A stretch of 64,000 nt of DNA from Rhynchopus sp. YZ270_cl-10 (taxonomy: Eukaryota; Euglenozoa; Diplonemea; Diplonemida; Diplonemidae). Every line of letters starts with the position of its first letter. Positions within the stretch are counted from its first letter, which is position 1. Where the stretch lies: the NCBI GenBank assembly GCA_964035575.1, contig OZ037907.1:372001-436000 (forward strand), read 5' to 3'. Both the position numbers and the translations under genes were made by a program. This document shows positions 21,388 through 30,463 of this stretch, one piece after another. Under the pieces are notes generated by a model. It saw nothing but the letters and a program-made list of their open reading frames with translations, was not told where the DNA came from and did no database searches.

Positions 21388-22225
21388 GTTTGTGTGACTC
21401 TGTTTTGTGCTGGGTGTTAGGCATTGCAGGGGGGAAGGGGTAAGTGTGACTTATGTGTCTGTGAGGCGATCTTAACTAAGATGGTGTGGCTCACACCAAA
21501 ATGGGGTGTCCCCAGCCACGGTGAAATCCGGGTGAAATCGGGCAAAAAAACAGGGTTTTTGGCTTATGGGAGGGTTTGGCTCAGTAAAACACCCAGAAAC
21601 CGCGCTTTTCGAGATATCCGGGCTGGGTCTGGGTGAAATAAAACAAAAATCGGCCACTTTGACCCACGTTACCTTGAGGGCAACGTGTCAAAAATAAGGG
21701 GATCTTGGGGGGAGGCAAGGAACACGTACACGTCCGCGGAGTACATCTGGGCTTCCATGACCTCCAAATGAAGGCCGGGGCAGTGGCTGATGGGCTAGTT
21801 CCTGTGACAGGTTTGTACGCCTTGTTCAAAAAGGAGTTGCAGGAGGAGTGCGAGAAATTAGGGGTGGTTCTGAAGGAACACACGACAATGAGAGAACGGA
21901 GAGACGCAATCACTCAGTTAAGTACTCTCAGAACCCAGAACCGATTGACGCACCGCAGCAGACCGCAATCACAGGAACTACATCTTCAGAATGCAGAAAA
22001 AAGGTGCAAAAATTGGTGAGTATTTTCCCTTTTTTGGGGGGTGGTTTTTGGTGGTTTCTTTTATATAAATCTTCTGGTCGATATGCTGACCTTTAAAGGG
22101 GCTAGGCAAAGAATAGCACTTTCTAAGATGAACCTAAGCCTTTCACACTCGCTTTATCGTCGAGAAAAAAAATACTTTTCACACCCCCTCAATTCCATCG
22201 TAAAATGAAAACAAGAGAGCGCATT
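21388..22225. other. Intergenic region with coding-like remnants on the plus strand
   Basis: About 75 bp next to the LRR start are shared with copy 1. Plus-strand frames at about 21655-22019 have protein-like composition but do not form one open frame. A hairpin module lies at 22124-22160. Confidence 0.5.
21655..22019 (+). pseudogene. Coding-like remnant, unknown
   Basis: One frame reads NTYTSAEYIWASMTSK, and the next reads a helical, charged stretch (LFKKELQEECEKLGVVLKEH, then TMRERRDAITQL). They are in different frames on the strand opposite to all confident genes. I recognise no family. A mobile-element or gene fragment is the best guess. Confidence 0.3.
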
Positions 22226-24427
22226 TCACTCGCTTCTCCCTAAATACTCCCCTGTTGAACTAGGCGGGCGTGGAATGAGGGGCGACGACGCGACTGCCCG
22301 GCTTGACTCAAACACTTTGTCAGAAACCATATCCTTGAGACGATCTGCATCACCTGCTGACAGAGGGACACACACCCCTTCATCCTCTTCACTGAGCGTC
22401 TGCAGCTGATGCCTCACTTGACTAAGGTATGTATGCACACGAGCACTACCCGCATTTTTGCTTCGCCCTGTCTTCAACAAATCCTGCAACACAGCCTGCA
22501 TTCCGTGAGGTGAGAACCCTGCAATCTTCCGCACCCCTTCCACCCCAATGCGGTACAACACCAAGGCAACTGTGTCCGATGGGTTCACCACATCCACAAT
22601 AGGAGACACTGCGGAGCTGACTACCAACGCACCTTTACCGTGATCTGTGAAGACATCTTGGTCGTCACCAACTTCTCCGGAAACAGGAATTTCAACGGTA
22701 GCTAGACCTGCAGCAACGTGGTAGCAGCAATGTGGGTGGAGGTCGGCAGGGGAAATGCGGGCAAGTGGCGGAATGTGGATACGGGTTGAGTGCTCTGAGA
22801 GGAGGCGAAAGGCGCCCAGGCATTTCGCTTCGCGTTCGTACTGAAGAAAAGGGGAGACCAAATAGAATTCGAGGAATAGTTTAATGGCAGCGGTTCGTGG
22901 TGAATGGAGGCTTGCTATGTCATTCGCAAATTCTGGGAAACAATGTGCCAGCTTTTCGAACCCCCGGCGAGGCAGCACCACCGTTAATGCTGGAGTCCGC
23001 GACGCTACGCAGGCCTGCCTCAGACACCCCGTCGTCAACGCCATTTCCCCAAAAAACCCGCCCGACAAAATCACGACCAGCTCACCCCGCACCTTCACCT
23101 CGTATTCTCCAGTTATAATAAAATGCATTTCCCCACCTACCTCACCTTCTCTAATAAACGACGACCACGACGGCTCCGCTTTGATGTACATATACCTCAC
23201 TATTTTGTCGATAAACTCCGCATTTTTTGCGTATTTTTTGAGATACGGATTTCTGTGAAGTAAATGAGGAATGATATAGCGTTGACACCGCACCCGACCC
23301 AGCTTTCGCAGCAAATTTACCTGCCTTGGGAATGCATTTGCCAGACGGGTTTCGATAACCTCCTTTGGAATGGCGTATACCCTGGTTGGGGCCACTGCGA
23401 TGCAGGTTGCTATCGGGGAGGTGTCGTACAGGGCGGAGACTTCCCCAAAATAGTCTCCCTCGGATAGTGTGGCTACCGCCTTCTTATTGATAACAACGTT
23501 GACGGAACCATACGCTATACGGTACATATTGAAGGTGCGTTTGTTTTGCTTCAGTATTATGTCCCCTTTTTTGTAGTCACATGGTGCATTTGGGAGAGCG
23601 CGGTTCCATGCTTTTTCGTATAGCAGCGGTGCGTCTACACCTAGAACGTCTTTCGATGCGTCGGTCGCTCGTTGAGACATCTGTACCTTGTTTTGATCTG
23701 ACTCTGCCTTTTGCGGTGCCCACATATCCTGCATCCGTACCTTCGCTAGCGCCCATCCCTGATTTGCTTTCCCCTCCCCCACATCATCGCTAAGATGGAT
23801 CTCCTGCTCCTCATCTTCAATGATCGAATAGTCTTCGTGACCACCAAATAAAATGGATTTTCCAAGAGACGGAAGAGAATCGAGAGGTAGGTGTTTGCAG
23901 AAATCCTTTACCTCGGTTGTGAAGGCGGTTCGGGGGACAAAGTGGAGGGCGAGTTGTACGTGTTTTTCATCGACTGCGGCTGAGATTTCTCGGCAAATAT
24001 TTACTGCTTCTTTGAGTTTTTGGTCGAGAAGGTGCATCCGGCTGCGTTCTTGGTCTTGTGTGGATCGCAGTGCTGATACCTTGTTTTCCAACCCTTTGAC
24101 GCATTCATGGTGTTCAGCGTCAAGCTTGCGTTGTTGTTCCGTAATTTTCGCAGTATCGATCAGCAAAGTTTCCATCTGCGACTCCAAAATCCCACACCGT
24201 CGCGTCTCAATCTCCAAACGTACCTGAAGCTCGGTAGACCCATCGGTATCGTCATGCCCGCCCCCATCAGAGCGTCGTACAACCCCAGCTCGAGAGGCGC
24301 GAGCGCTCCCCTTCCCAGGGACAGTGCGGGAGACGGTTGACTTTGCGCGGGAATGTGCCTTGGAGGCTTTGCTGTTTGTGCTATTAGTCTCTAATGCTGC
24401 ATTGGTGACACTCTTTTTCTTTAACAT
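22226..24427 (-). CDS. Cyclic-nucleotide-binding-domain protein (PKA-regulatory-like)
   Basis: 733 residues, single exon, start MLKKKSVTNAALETN. A basic Ser/Thr-rich head (1-60) is followed by a predicted coiled coil at about 67-155. A first CNB domain lies at about 285-365 (GDIILKQNKRTFNMYRIAYG, then YFGEVSALYDTSPIATCIA). A second lies at about 410-495 (GGFFGEMALTTGCLRQACVA). The remaining 240 residues could hold a degenerate third domain. In the phosphate-binding cassette CNB1 keeps FGE but has Ile where the cyclic-phosphate-contacting Arg is expected (SPIATC versus PRAAT). CNB2 keeps an Arg (LRQAC). No kinase-inhibitor RRxS/A motif or channel segment was found. Ligand specificity is therefore open; it is likely a soluble or cytoskeletal sensor. 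Confidence 0.85.
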   Translation of the reverse strand: MLKKKSVTNAALETNSTNSKASKAHSRAKSTVSRTVPGKGSARASRAGVVRRSDGGGHDDTDGSTELQVRLEIETRRCGILESQMETLLIDTAKITEQQRKLDAEHHECVKGLENKVSALRSTQDQERSRMHLLDQKLKEAVNICREISAAVDEKHVQLALHFVPRTAFTTEVKDFCKHLPLDSLPSLGKSILFGGHEDYSIIEDEEQEIHLSDDVGEGKANQGWALAKVRMQDMWAPQKAESDQNKVQMSQRATDASKDVLGVDAPLLYEKAWNRALPNAPCDYKKGDIILKQNKRTFNMYRIAYGSVNVVINKKAVATLSEGDYFGEVSALYDTSPIATCIAVAPTRVYAIPKEVIETRLANAFPRQVNLLRKLGRVRCQRYIIPHLLHRNPYLKKYAKNAEFIDKIVRYMYIKAEPSWSSFIREGEVGGEMHFIITGEYEVKVRGELVVILSGGFFGEMALTTGCLRQACVASRTPALTVVLPRRGFEKLAHCFPEFANDIASLHSPRTAAIKLFLEFYLVSPFLQYEREAKCLGAFRLLSEHSTRIHIPPLARISPADLHPHCCYHVAAGLATVEIPVSGEVGDDQDVFTDHGKGALVVSSAVSPIVDVVNPSDTVALVLYRIGVEGVRKIAGFSPHGMQAVLQDLLKTGRSKNAGSARVHTYLSQVRHQLQTLSEEDEGVCVPLSAGDADRLKDMVSDKVFESSRAVASSPLIPRPPSSTGEYLGRSE

Positions 24428-24826
24428 AGTCTAAGAAGAAGGAAACCAAGTGGTTACACGATGCTCCACTCTGAACAATGCAAGAAAAAAAAGGGGGGAA
24501 TTTTGTAAGATGCAAGTGCTAGCCAAAACAGGCAGGGGGGTAAATTGTTGAAATCGTTGAGAAATTTTAGAGTGATTAAAGAATTATAATAATTGAATCA
24601 GGGAAGGTGTATGGGGACATTAAGAGGAAGAGGTGAGACTTTTGAGAAAGAAAGAAGGAGGTGAAGAGCAAGGGGGGAGTATATGTGAGGATCTGTGTAG
24701 TGTAAAAAGTGTCAATTTGTCGTTTCCCTCGTTTGACTTTATGTAAATGGGGCGGTGTTTCACGACTTTTTTTTAAATTCTTCATTTGCACTCATTTTTT
24801 CTGGGACTTTGTTGGCCCCCCCAACC
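24428..24826. other. Intergenic spacer
   Basis: About 400 bp of A/G-rich DNA between two minus-strand genes. I see no repeat family or RNA gene in it. Confidence 0.5.
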
Positions 24827-25315
24827 TCACTCCCTTCGCACACGGTATCGCTCCACCTCCGTTCGCCTGCCATCGCGATCGGTGCCACCATCTCTTCGAT
24901 CTCTCCCCAACCCTTCTCGAGACCCATCACCATCACCACCACCACCATCTCCACTACGTTTCCCACCCAGATGTTCCCGACGTTTTGTGTCTTCTCTATC
25001 GTTCTTTTCCTCGCGGTTTTCCCAATCCCTTTGCCGAGGAGGTCGAAGGGTTGTGAGAATTCGCCGAAGCCCTCTGGTGTCAGGTTGGACACGCGTTGCC
25101 TGCCCACATCGTTGTTTTAGTTCGGCAACGCTCAAAGAGGCGGCTTCTGCAGTGGTGACAACCCCTTGCATCGCAGCCGTTCTACGAAACGCGTTCTCCT
25201 GGCGCTGGATGCGAGCAAGAAATGCCTCACTTCGTACATCCTCTCCTGCTCTCGCTGCTTCTAACAGCAAAGAGCTGACATTGCTAAACTCCCTTCCATT
25301 ATAAGAGTAAACCAT
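24827..25315 (-). CDS. Small charged protein of unknown function
   Basis: 162 residues from MVYSYNGREFSNVSS. The first ~85 residues look like an alpha-helical folded segment (SLLLEAARAGEDVRSEAFLA, SLSVAELKQRCGQATRVQ). The C-terminal half is a charged tail rich in Arg, Asp, Glu and Gly, as in many RNA-associated proteins. No known domain is recognised. A real gene is supported by strand, TGA stop and an N-terminal half of ordinary composition, but the low-complexity tail lowers confidence. Confidence 0.5.
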   Translation of the reverse strand: MVYSYNGREFSNVSSLLLEAARAGEDVRSEAFLARIQRQENAFRRTAAMQGVVTTAEAASLSVAELKQRCGQATRVQPDTRGLRRILTTLRPPRQRDWENREEKNDREDTKRREHLGGKRSGDGGGGDGDGSREGLGRDRRDGGTDRDGRRTEVERYRVRRE

Positions 25316-26105
25316 AGGGGGAGAGAAAGAAAGAGAGAGAGAGAGAGAGACAGAGAGAGGGGGAAAGGGGAAAGAAAACTGTACGAAGAGAGAGCCTTGT
25401 TTAGCTTTGGAGAAGCAAAAAAAAAGTGAAGTTGATAGTGCAAACGCCTCAGGGACGCAGACACTGACACTCCGTGGGGAAAAAAAAGGGGGTAAAGATT
25501 CGCAGTGGGTGGAAACTAAAGGGGGAAGGTGGGGAGGAGGAGGAGGGGAGGTCTGAGAAAAAGGTTAGAGAAGATGGGTAGATTTGTGTGGTTGTTGTGG
25601 TTCCAACTGAGGGTTGAGGGGGGTTGGTTGGAAAGAGGGGGGGGGAGAGAGATATAAAAGAAGTGTGATAAAAAAATTGAAATAAACATTGCGGGTTTTG
25701 TTGTTTTCCGTTAATATGCACGTTTCTTTGTATTTTTTTTTGCGGTTTCTTTTTTGGGTTCTTTTGAAGAAAAAGCCATAAACTGTGTTATTGGTAGTCA
25801 GTTAGACGACTATTTTGCTCTTAACCAAAGGACGCTTTTCCAAATCACACGCTTCCGCGTCAACAGCATTTGGGTGTGGGTCAGTCGGTTCTCAGGCAAA
25901 AAGATAGAATTGCGACCCGCCTCAAAAGCTACGATATCGCATCTCGGTGTTCACACATTTTGAGCCAGACTCCAGAGGAATTACCCCCCCTTCTCACCCC
26001 TCTTTAAAAAAAACTGATATTAAACACGCGCGCACACTCATTCTCTTCTTGGGGGAGAGAGACGTTTACTGCCAGATGCGGGAGTTTTTTTGGAAGACAA
26101 AAAGA

Positions 26106-26221
26106 CCACCTGATTTTTACCCCGCGTATAGGCGCGTAAAGGCCCGTATAGGCCAAACCTACCCATTTTTCCCAGCCTTTACGCGCAAAACGCGCCTATA
26201 CGCGGGGTAAAAATCAGGTGG
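26106..26221. mobile_element. MITE with 32-bp perfect inverted ends
   Basis: The left arm starts CCACCTGATTTTTACCCCGC and the right arm is its exact reverse complement for 32 bp. Short internal hairpins (AGGCCCGTATAGGCC) lie between. Both sides are flanked by AAAGA, a possible 5-bp target duplication in low-complexity DNA. A lone GTAAAAATCAGGTGG end is at 27086-27100 and a relative is at 8640-8743. Confidence 0.75.
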
Positions 26222-28381
26222 AAAGAGAGAAAAAAGAGAAAATTTGGTGAAGGTGAATCTAAGCATCTTGTGTTTAGTCACCTTTTAAAAAAAGGGTAGT
26301 ACAAACGTCCTAGCGGACGCAAGCACACAAAAAAGAGTTTTTTTTTGTGAAAAACCCAAACACAGAACCACAACAGATGAGAAACAAAAACCAGAAAAAA
26401 CAGATCAGAAAAAAGGGAAAAAAAGAACTGAACACTCAGCCTCAAAGGGGAGGGTGTCAGAATTTTACGTTATTGGGGGTTGTGCGTTTGAAATTTAGGG
26501 TAAAATCCCTTGCGTGGAATTTTTTCAGCTTTAGGTCATTGGGAGCCATCGAGAGAGGCGAACCTCAAACCTCAAACCTCCCCACCCACATACATCCTCC
26601 TGGAGAGTCATCGAATAAATTTGACGCGAAAATACAAAGCCCTCGTGTGACAAGAATTGCACCATCCAATTTTTCGGGACAGGTTTGTGCAATAATTCGG
26701 ATTTAGGTGCTTTCCTTTACCATGGGTCTGGGAAGAGGGAGGGGGGAAAAGCTGACAAAATATTCAATTCTCTGTGTTAATTGTATGTCACATAAAATGA
26801 GCTTTTGCAACACATTTGGGAGGAGATTGGCAGAAGGGGGTAAATATGGCAATCGGCCCAAAGAAAGAGAAAAAAAAACCAAAATATGAAATGTGCCTCT
26901 CTCGTGCCCATATAGCTTGCAATGAAGATAAAAGGGCCCAAAAAACAATTGATCCAATGGTGTTCCGAAAGTGCCGATATTGGTCATAATAATTGACAGG
27001 TCCTTGATACAAGGGGGGGGGGCCCACTTTATAATTCCGTAACACTTTTGCCAGTACCAAGGTGCCCAGGTGCCCAGGTACCCCAGTAAAAATCAGGTGG
27101 AAATTATAAAATGACACACCTCCTTGACGGGTCCCTGACAAGGATTTTCGGTAGCACCATTTGAGAATCTGTCTAAGATAGAGAGTTGTCCACCTACATC
27201 GTCTTAACAAAAAGGCAACATTTGGGGAACTGATTTTTTTTTTTTTTTTTTTTTTTTGCACCTTTCTTTCCAACAAAAGAAGGCGCGCATGCAACAGGGT
27301 CGAAAAAAGGTACCTTTGTTTTCTTGCAGAAATTGAGATTAAAAAAAAACTAAGATGATACTAAGCCTCTTGTGCATGGGATAGAAGGGAATCATCTTGA
27401 CCAAAAAGGGGAAAAAAGAAAAGAAAAAGCTGAGAAAGAGAAACGAATTGGAAATTCTTTTTACGCGGTTTTTGAATTGGTTATGAAATGCACTCCGTTT
27501 TCTGTTGGGAACAATCGGGGGTGATGGTGATAAAAAGAGCATAGCTGGTAGCACGGGTTTTTAAAAGGGGTGTTTTTTTCAAGGAAAGATGCGAGCCGAT
27601 TGGGGGGCACACACATCTACATCCTAACAAAAAAAACACTTCATTTTTTCACAAAAAAAAAATTTAAGAGGGATCCAAATCCATATTGATCTTATAATCT
27701 TAACTCTTTTAAGGCAACCGGATGGGATTTTTTTTTGAGAAAAAAATGTGTGTTTTAAACAGTGGCAAATGGGGGGTGCTTCTCTGGGGGGGAAAGAAAA
27801 TCATCATAATCAGCATCATAAAAGAGAACAAAGAGTCAATAAGAAAAAGGATACCAGAAAAAGAAAAAATAGAACAAAAAATAACGCAAGAAAATCACAC
27901 AAAATAAAGCGCAATTTAACACAAAAAAAACAATGTTGGGTGTTGGGCCTTTTTATTATTTGAGTACTAGCCGAAAACGTTGTCTTTGCATTTTGACAGA
28001 CAATAGTACAAAGACCCAACGTATTTACGGACACGGTACCGCAAAAGAAAAAAAATTGCTTGGTTATAGATAACATAAAGTCGCCAGTTTTCAATGAGAG
28101 TTGCTAATTTGGTACCCCGCAAAAGGTGATTATTTCATATACTTTCTATTCTAGTGAACAGAAGGTACAATAGGGTGCACTAAATGTACCCAAACCATTT
28201 TTTTTTCACTTTATCTGGATTGTTTGTTTCTGATAGTGACGTGGACACGTTTTGGTACCGCAAAAGGTATTTCAACATGTGCATGCGCAAAAGGATAAAG
28301 CATTATTTAGTATGGCACATAATGCGTGAAGAACGACAAGAAGGGAAAATGATTGGGTCACCTTTTGTTATTACTTTTTTT

Positions 28382-29104
28382 GGGGAGATCCGGGTGCCCG
28401 CAACAACAATATTCACAAAAAATCACAAAAAATCACAACAAATCACAACAAATCACACAAAATCACATAAAATAAATACAAAAAATCACAAAAAAAAAAT
28501 TCTATTCACAACAAATCACAAAAAATCACAAAAACCACAAAAAATCACAAGCAATCACAAAAAAAAAATCCTATTCACAAAAAATCACAAGCAATCACAA
28601 ACAAAAAATCTTATTCACAAAAAATCACACAAAATCACAAAAAAATAAATCCTATTCACAAAAAATCACAAGCAATCACAAAAAAAAAATCCTATTCACA
28701 AAAAATCACAAACAATCACAAAAAATCACAAAAAATCACAAAAAATCACAAAAAATCACAAAAAGTGGATGTGATTTTTTGTGATTTTTTGTGATTGTTT
28801 GTGATTTTTTGTGAATAGGATTTATTTTTTGTGATTTTGTGTGATTTTTTGTGAATAAGATTTTTTGTTTGTGATTTTTTGTGATTGTTTGTGAATAGGA
28901 TTTTTTTTTTGTGATTTTTTGTGATTTTTGTGATTTTTTGTGATCGTTTGTGTTTTTTTGCGAATAGGATTTATTTTTTGTGATTTTGTGTGATTTTGTG
29001 TGAATAAGATTTTTTGTTTGTGATTGTTTGTGATTTTTTGTGAAGAGGATTTTTTTTTTGTGATTGCTTGTGAATATTGTTGTTGCGGGCACCCGGATCT
29101 CCCC
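28382..29104. mobile_element. Foldback element with satellite-filled arms
   Basis: The ends are perfect inverted repeats of about 35 bp beginning GGGGAGATCCGGGTGCCCGC. The left half is an array of about 30 variable-length AAAAATCACA units; the right half is the same array inverted (TGTGATTTTTTG), with the switch near 28768. Several units carry an interspersed ATCCTATTCAC spacer. The layout matches FB-type foldback elements. Reading frames in it (Asn/His/Lys/Ser-rich) are repeat artefacts. Confidence 0.85.
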
Positions 29105-29944
29105 ATTTTTGTGGTTTTTTTTTTTTATATTAGTGTAGCTGCCCCATACAGTAACACAACAAAACATAAAAAACCCGACTTAGAGAATCCTAAAACCCAC
29201 CCTTAGTTTTATACCCCCAACGGTGTTTGTTGTGTTACTGTAAACAGTTTTCACTTTTGATGATCAACGCTCTATCGATGTTCATTTCCTTTCCGTTGGG
29301 GAAAAAAAAAAGTGTGTAAAGTTGCTTTGTGAGCACTCCACTTTATGTTTTTTTTTCCCCCCTTGCAGAAAGCAATGAAACATTCTGTAGCGCTGACACA
29401 AAAAATATGTGAGAAAAAGAGGAAATTGTTTGGAACCTAAACAATTTCAGTGTTTAGTCAACCTTTAGGAAAGTGAAGAAAAAGTATTTCAAACGAAAAT
29501 TCAAAGAAAAAGAAAAAGGTGAAGTTCTTGATGCTGTCACCAACCCAACTGACGTCTACATACGATGACAGCCCTGGATGAAAATCACAAAACAAAACAA
29601 AAATAACAAAAAAGCTGCTGCTGTGCATTCCTGCGCTCAAGACCATCCTGCCCTCCCCACCTCCATACACCTCCCCTAGTTTTCTTCTGCAAAAGCAAAT
29701 AAACACAGAGAATGGGAAAGGTAGTGTTGCTTTGGTATCAGCTACCTATGCTCGTTGAACACACACATAGGGGGTCAAGAAAGAAACCCCCTCAATGTGG
29801 TGGTCATTATTATTTTTTTCCCCCCTCCCAGATTGGCACACCTCAATCAAGAGTGTGGCAAATATCTTAGAGAAGCGCTTTTATGGTCTCGGCACACAAC
29901 GCTAGCAGCCAGGTTTTGTGTGTTTTTTTTTTTTTTTTTTTTTT

Positions 29945-29995
29945 GATAAATTGTTGAAGTAGTGTAGCTGCCACAGTTGTGGAATCTCCACTTGC
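29945..29995 (-). repeat. PolyA-tailed short repeat, copy 4 (internally shortened)
   Basis: It has the same ends as the copy at 14578-14641 but lacks the central GGTTGTGTTGCC part. On the minus strand it runs straight into a tract of about 20 A, the pattern expected of a retroposed transcript. Confidence 0.65.
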
Positions 29996-30463
29996 ATTTT
30001 TTCCCCGCTTTCTTCTTTTTCCCCACAATGATTATAATTACAAAACCCCTCCCGCTCATGCTTCGTCACCTGGAAGAAAATATGATTCACAAAAAATTAA
30101 ATTCATTCAAAAGACAAACCCCAGAGAGAGAAGATGTTGCCACACCCTGCTTTCCCGCATATACACAATTTTATTTTAAACACAAACCGGTTCTCTAACA
30201 CTGTTCCCGCCTTCATCTCCCTCTGATATCAAGGGGTTGCTGTCAGCACAACCCAATTTACTAATCATTGCAAGGGTGGGGGTACAGGAAGAGTTTCTCC
30301 TTCCATAAACGAACAAAAGAATACTTAAATAATACTAGCACATATGCCCCTCATCAACGATACAATGTCCACACACCATAAAGTCACGACCCTATCTTTC
30401 CCATCACCCCTTCCCTTTCCTCAACGAAATATTACGATTTCATCCATTCCAGTCCACAATTTT

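Larger units (their letters stand above)
25316..30463. other. Five-kb gene-free region with modules, a MITE and a large foldback
   Basis: (GA)n microsatellite at 25320-25360. Modules at 25424-25480, 26250-26284, 26289-26330, 26883-26913, 27352-27398, 28135-28190 and 29522-29582. MITE at 26106-26221 with a lone related end at 27086-27100. Foldback of ATCACA repeats at 28382-29104. PolyA-tailed repeat copy at 29945-29995. I see no gene. Confidence 0.6.

Noticed and set aside
24755-25304. Plus-strand frames opposite the small charged protein
   Set aside because: Three overlapping antisense frames of equal length reflect low-complexity codons; the minus frame has the better N-terminal composition.
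28390-29100. Regular repeats resembling a CRISPR array
   Set aside because: Units are A-rich, vary in length, invert at the centre and sit inside a foldback in a eukaryotic genome; there are no unique spacers and no cas genes.
28184-29167. Asn/His/Lys/Ser-rich proteins on both strands
   Set aside because: They are translations of the ATCACA satellite; composition is wholly explained by the repeat.
29755-29946. Small plus-strand frame ending in poly-Phe
   Set aside because: It ends in the T tract of a polyA-tailed repeat; no conserved features.
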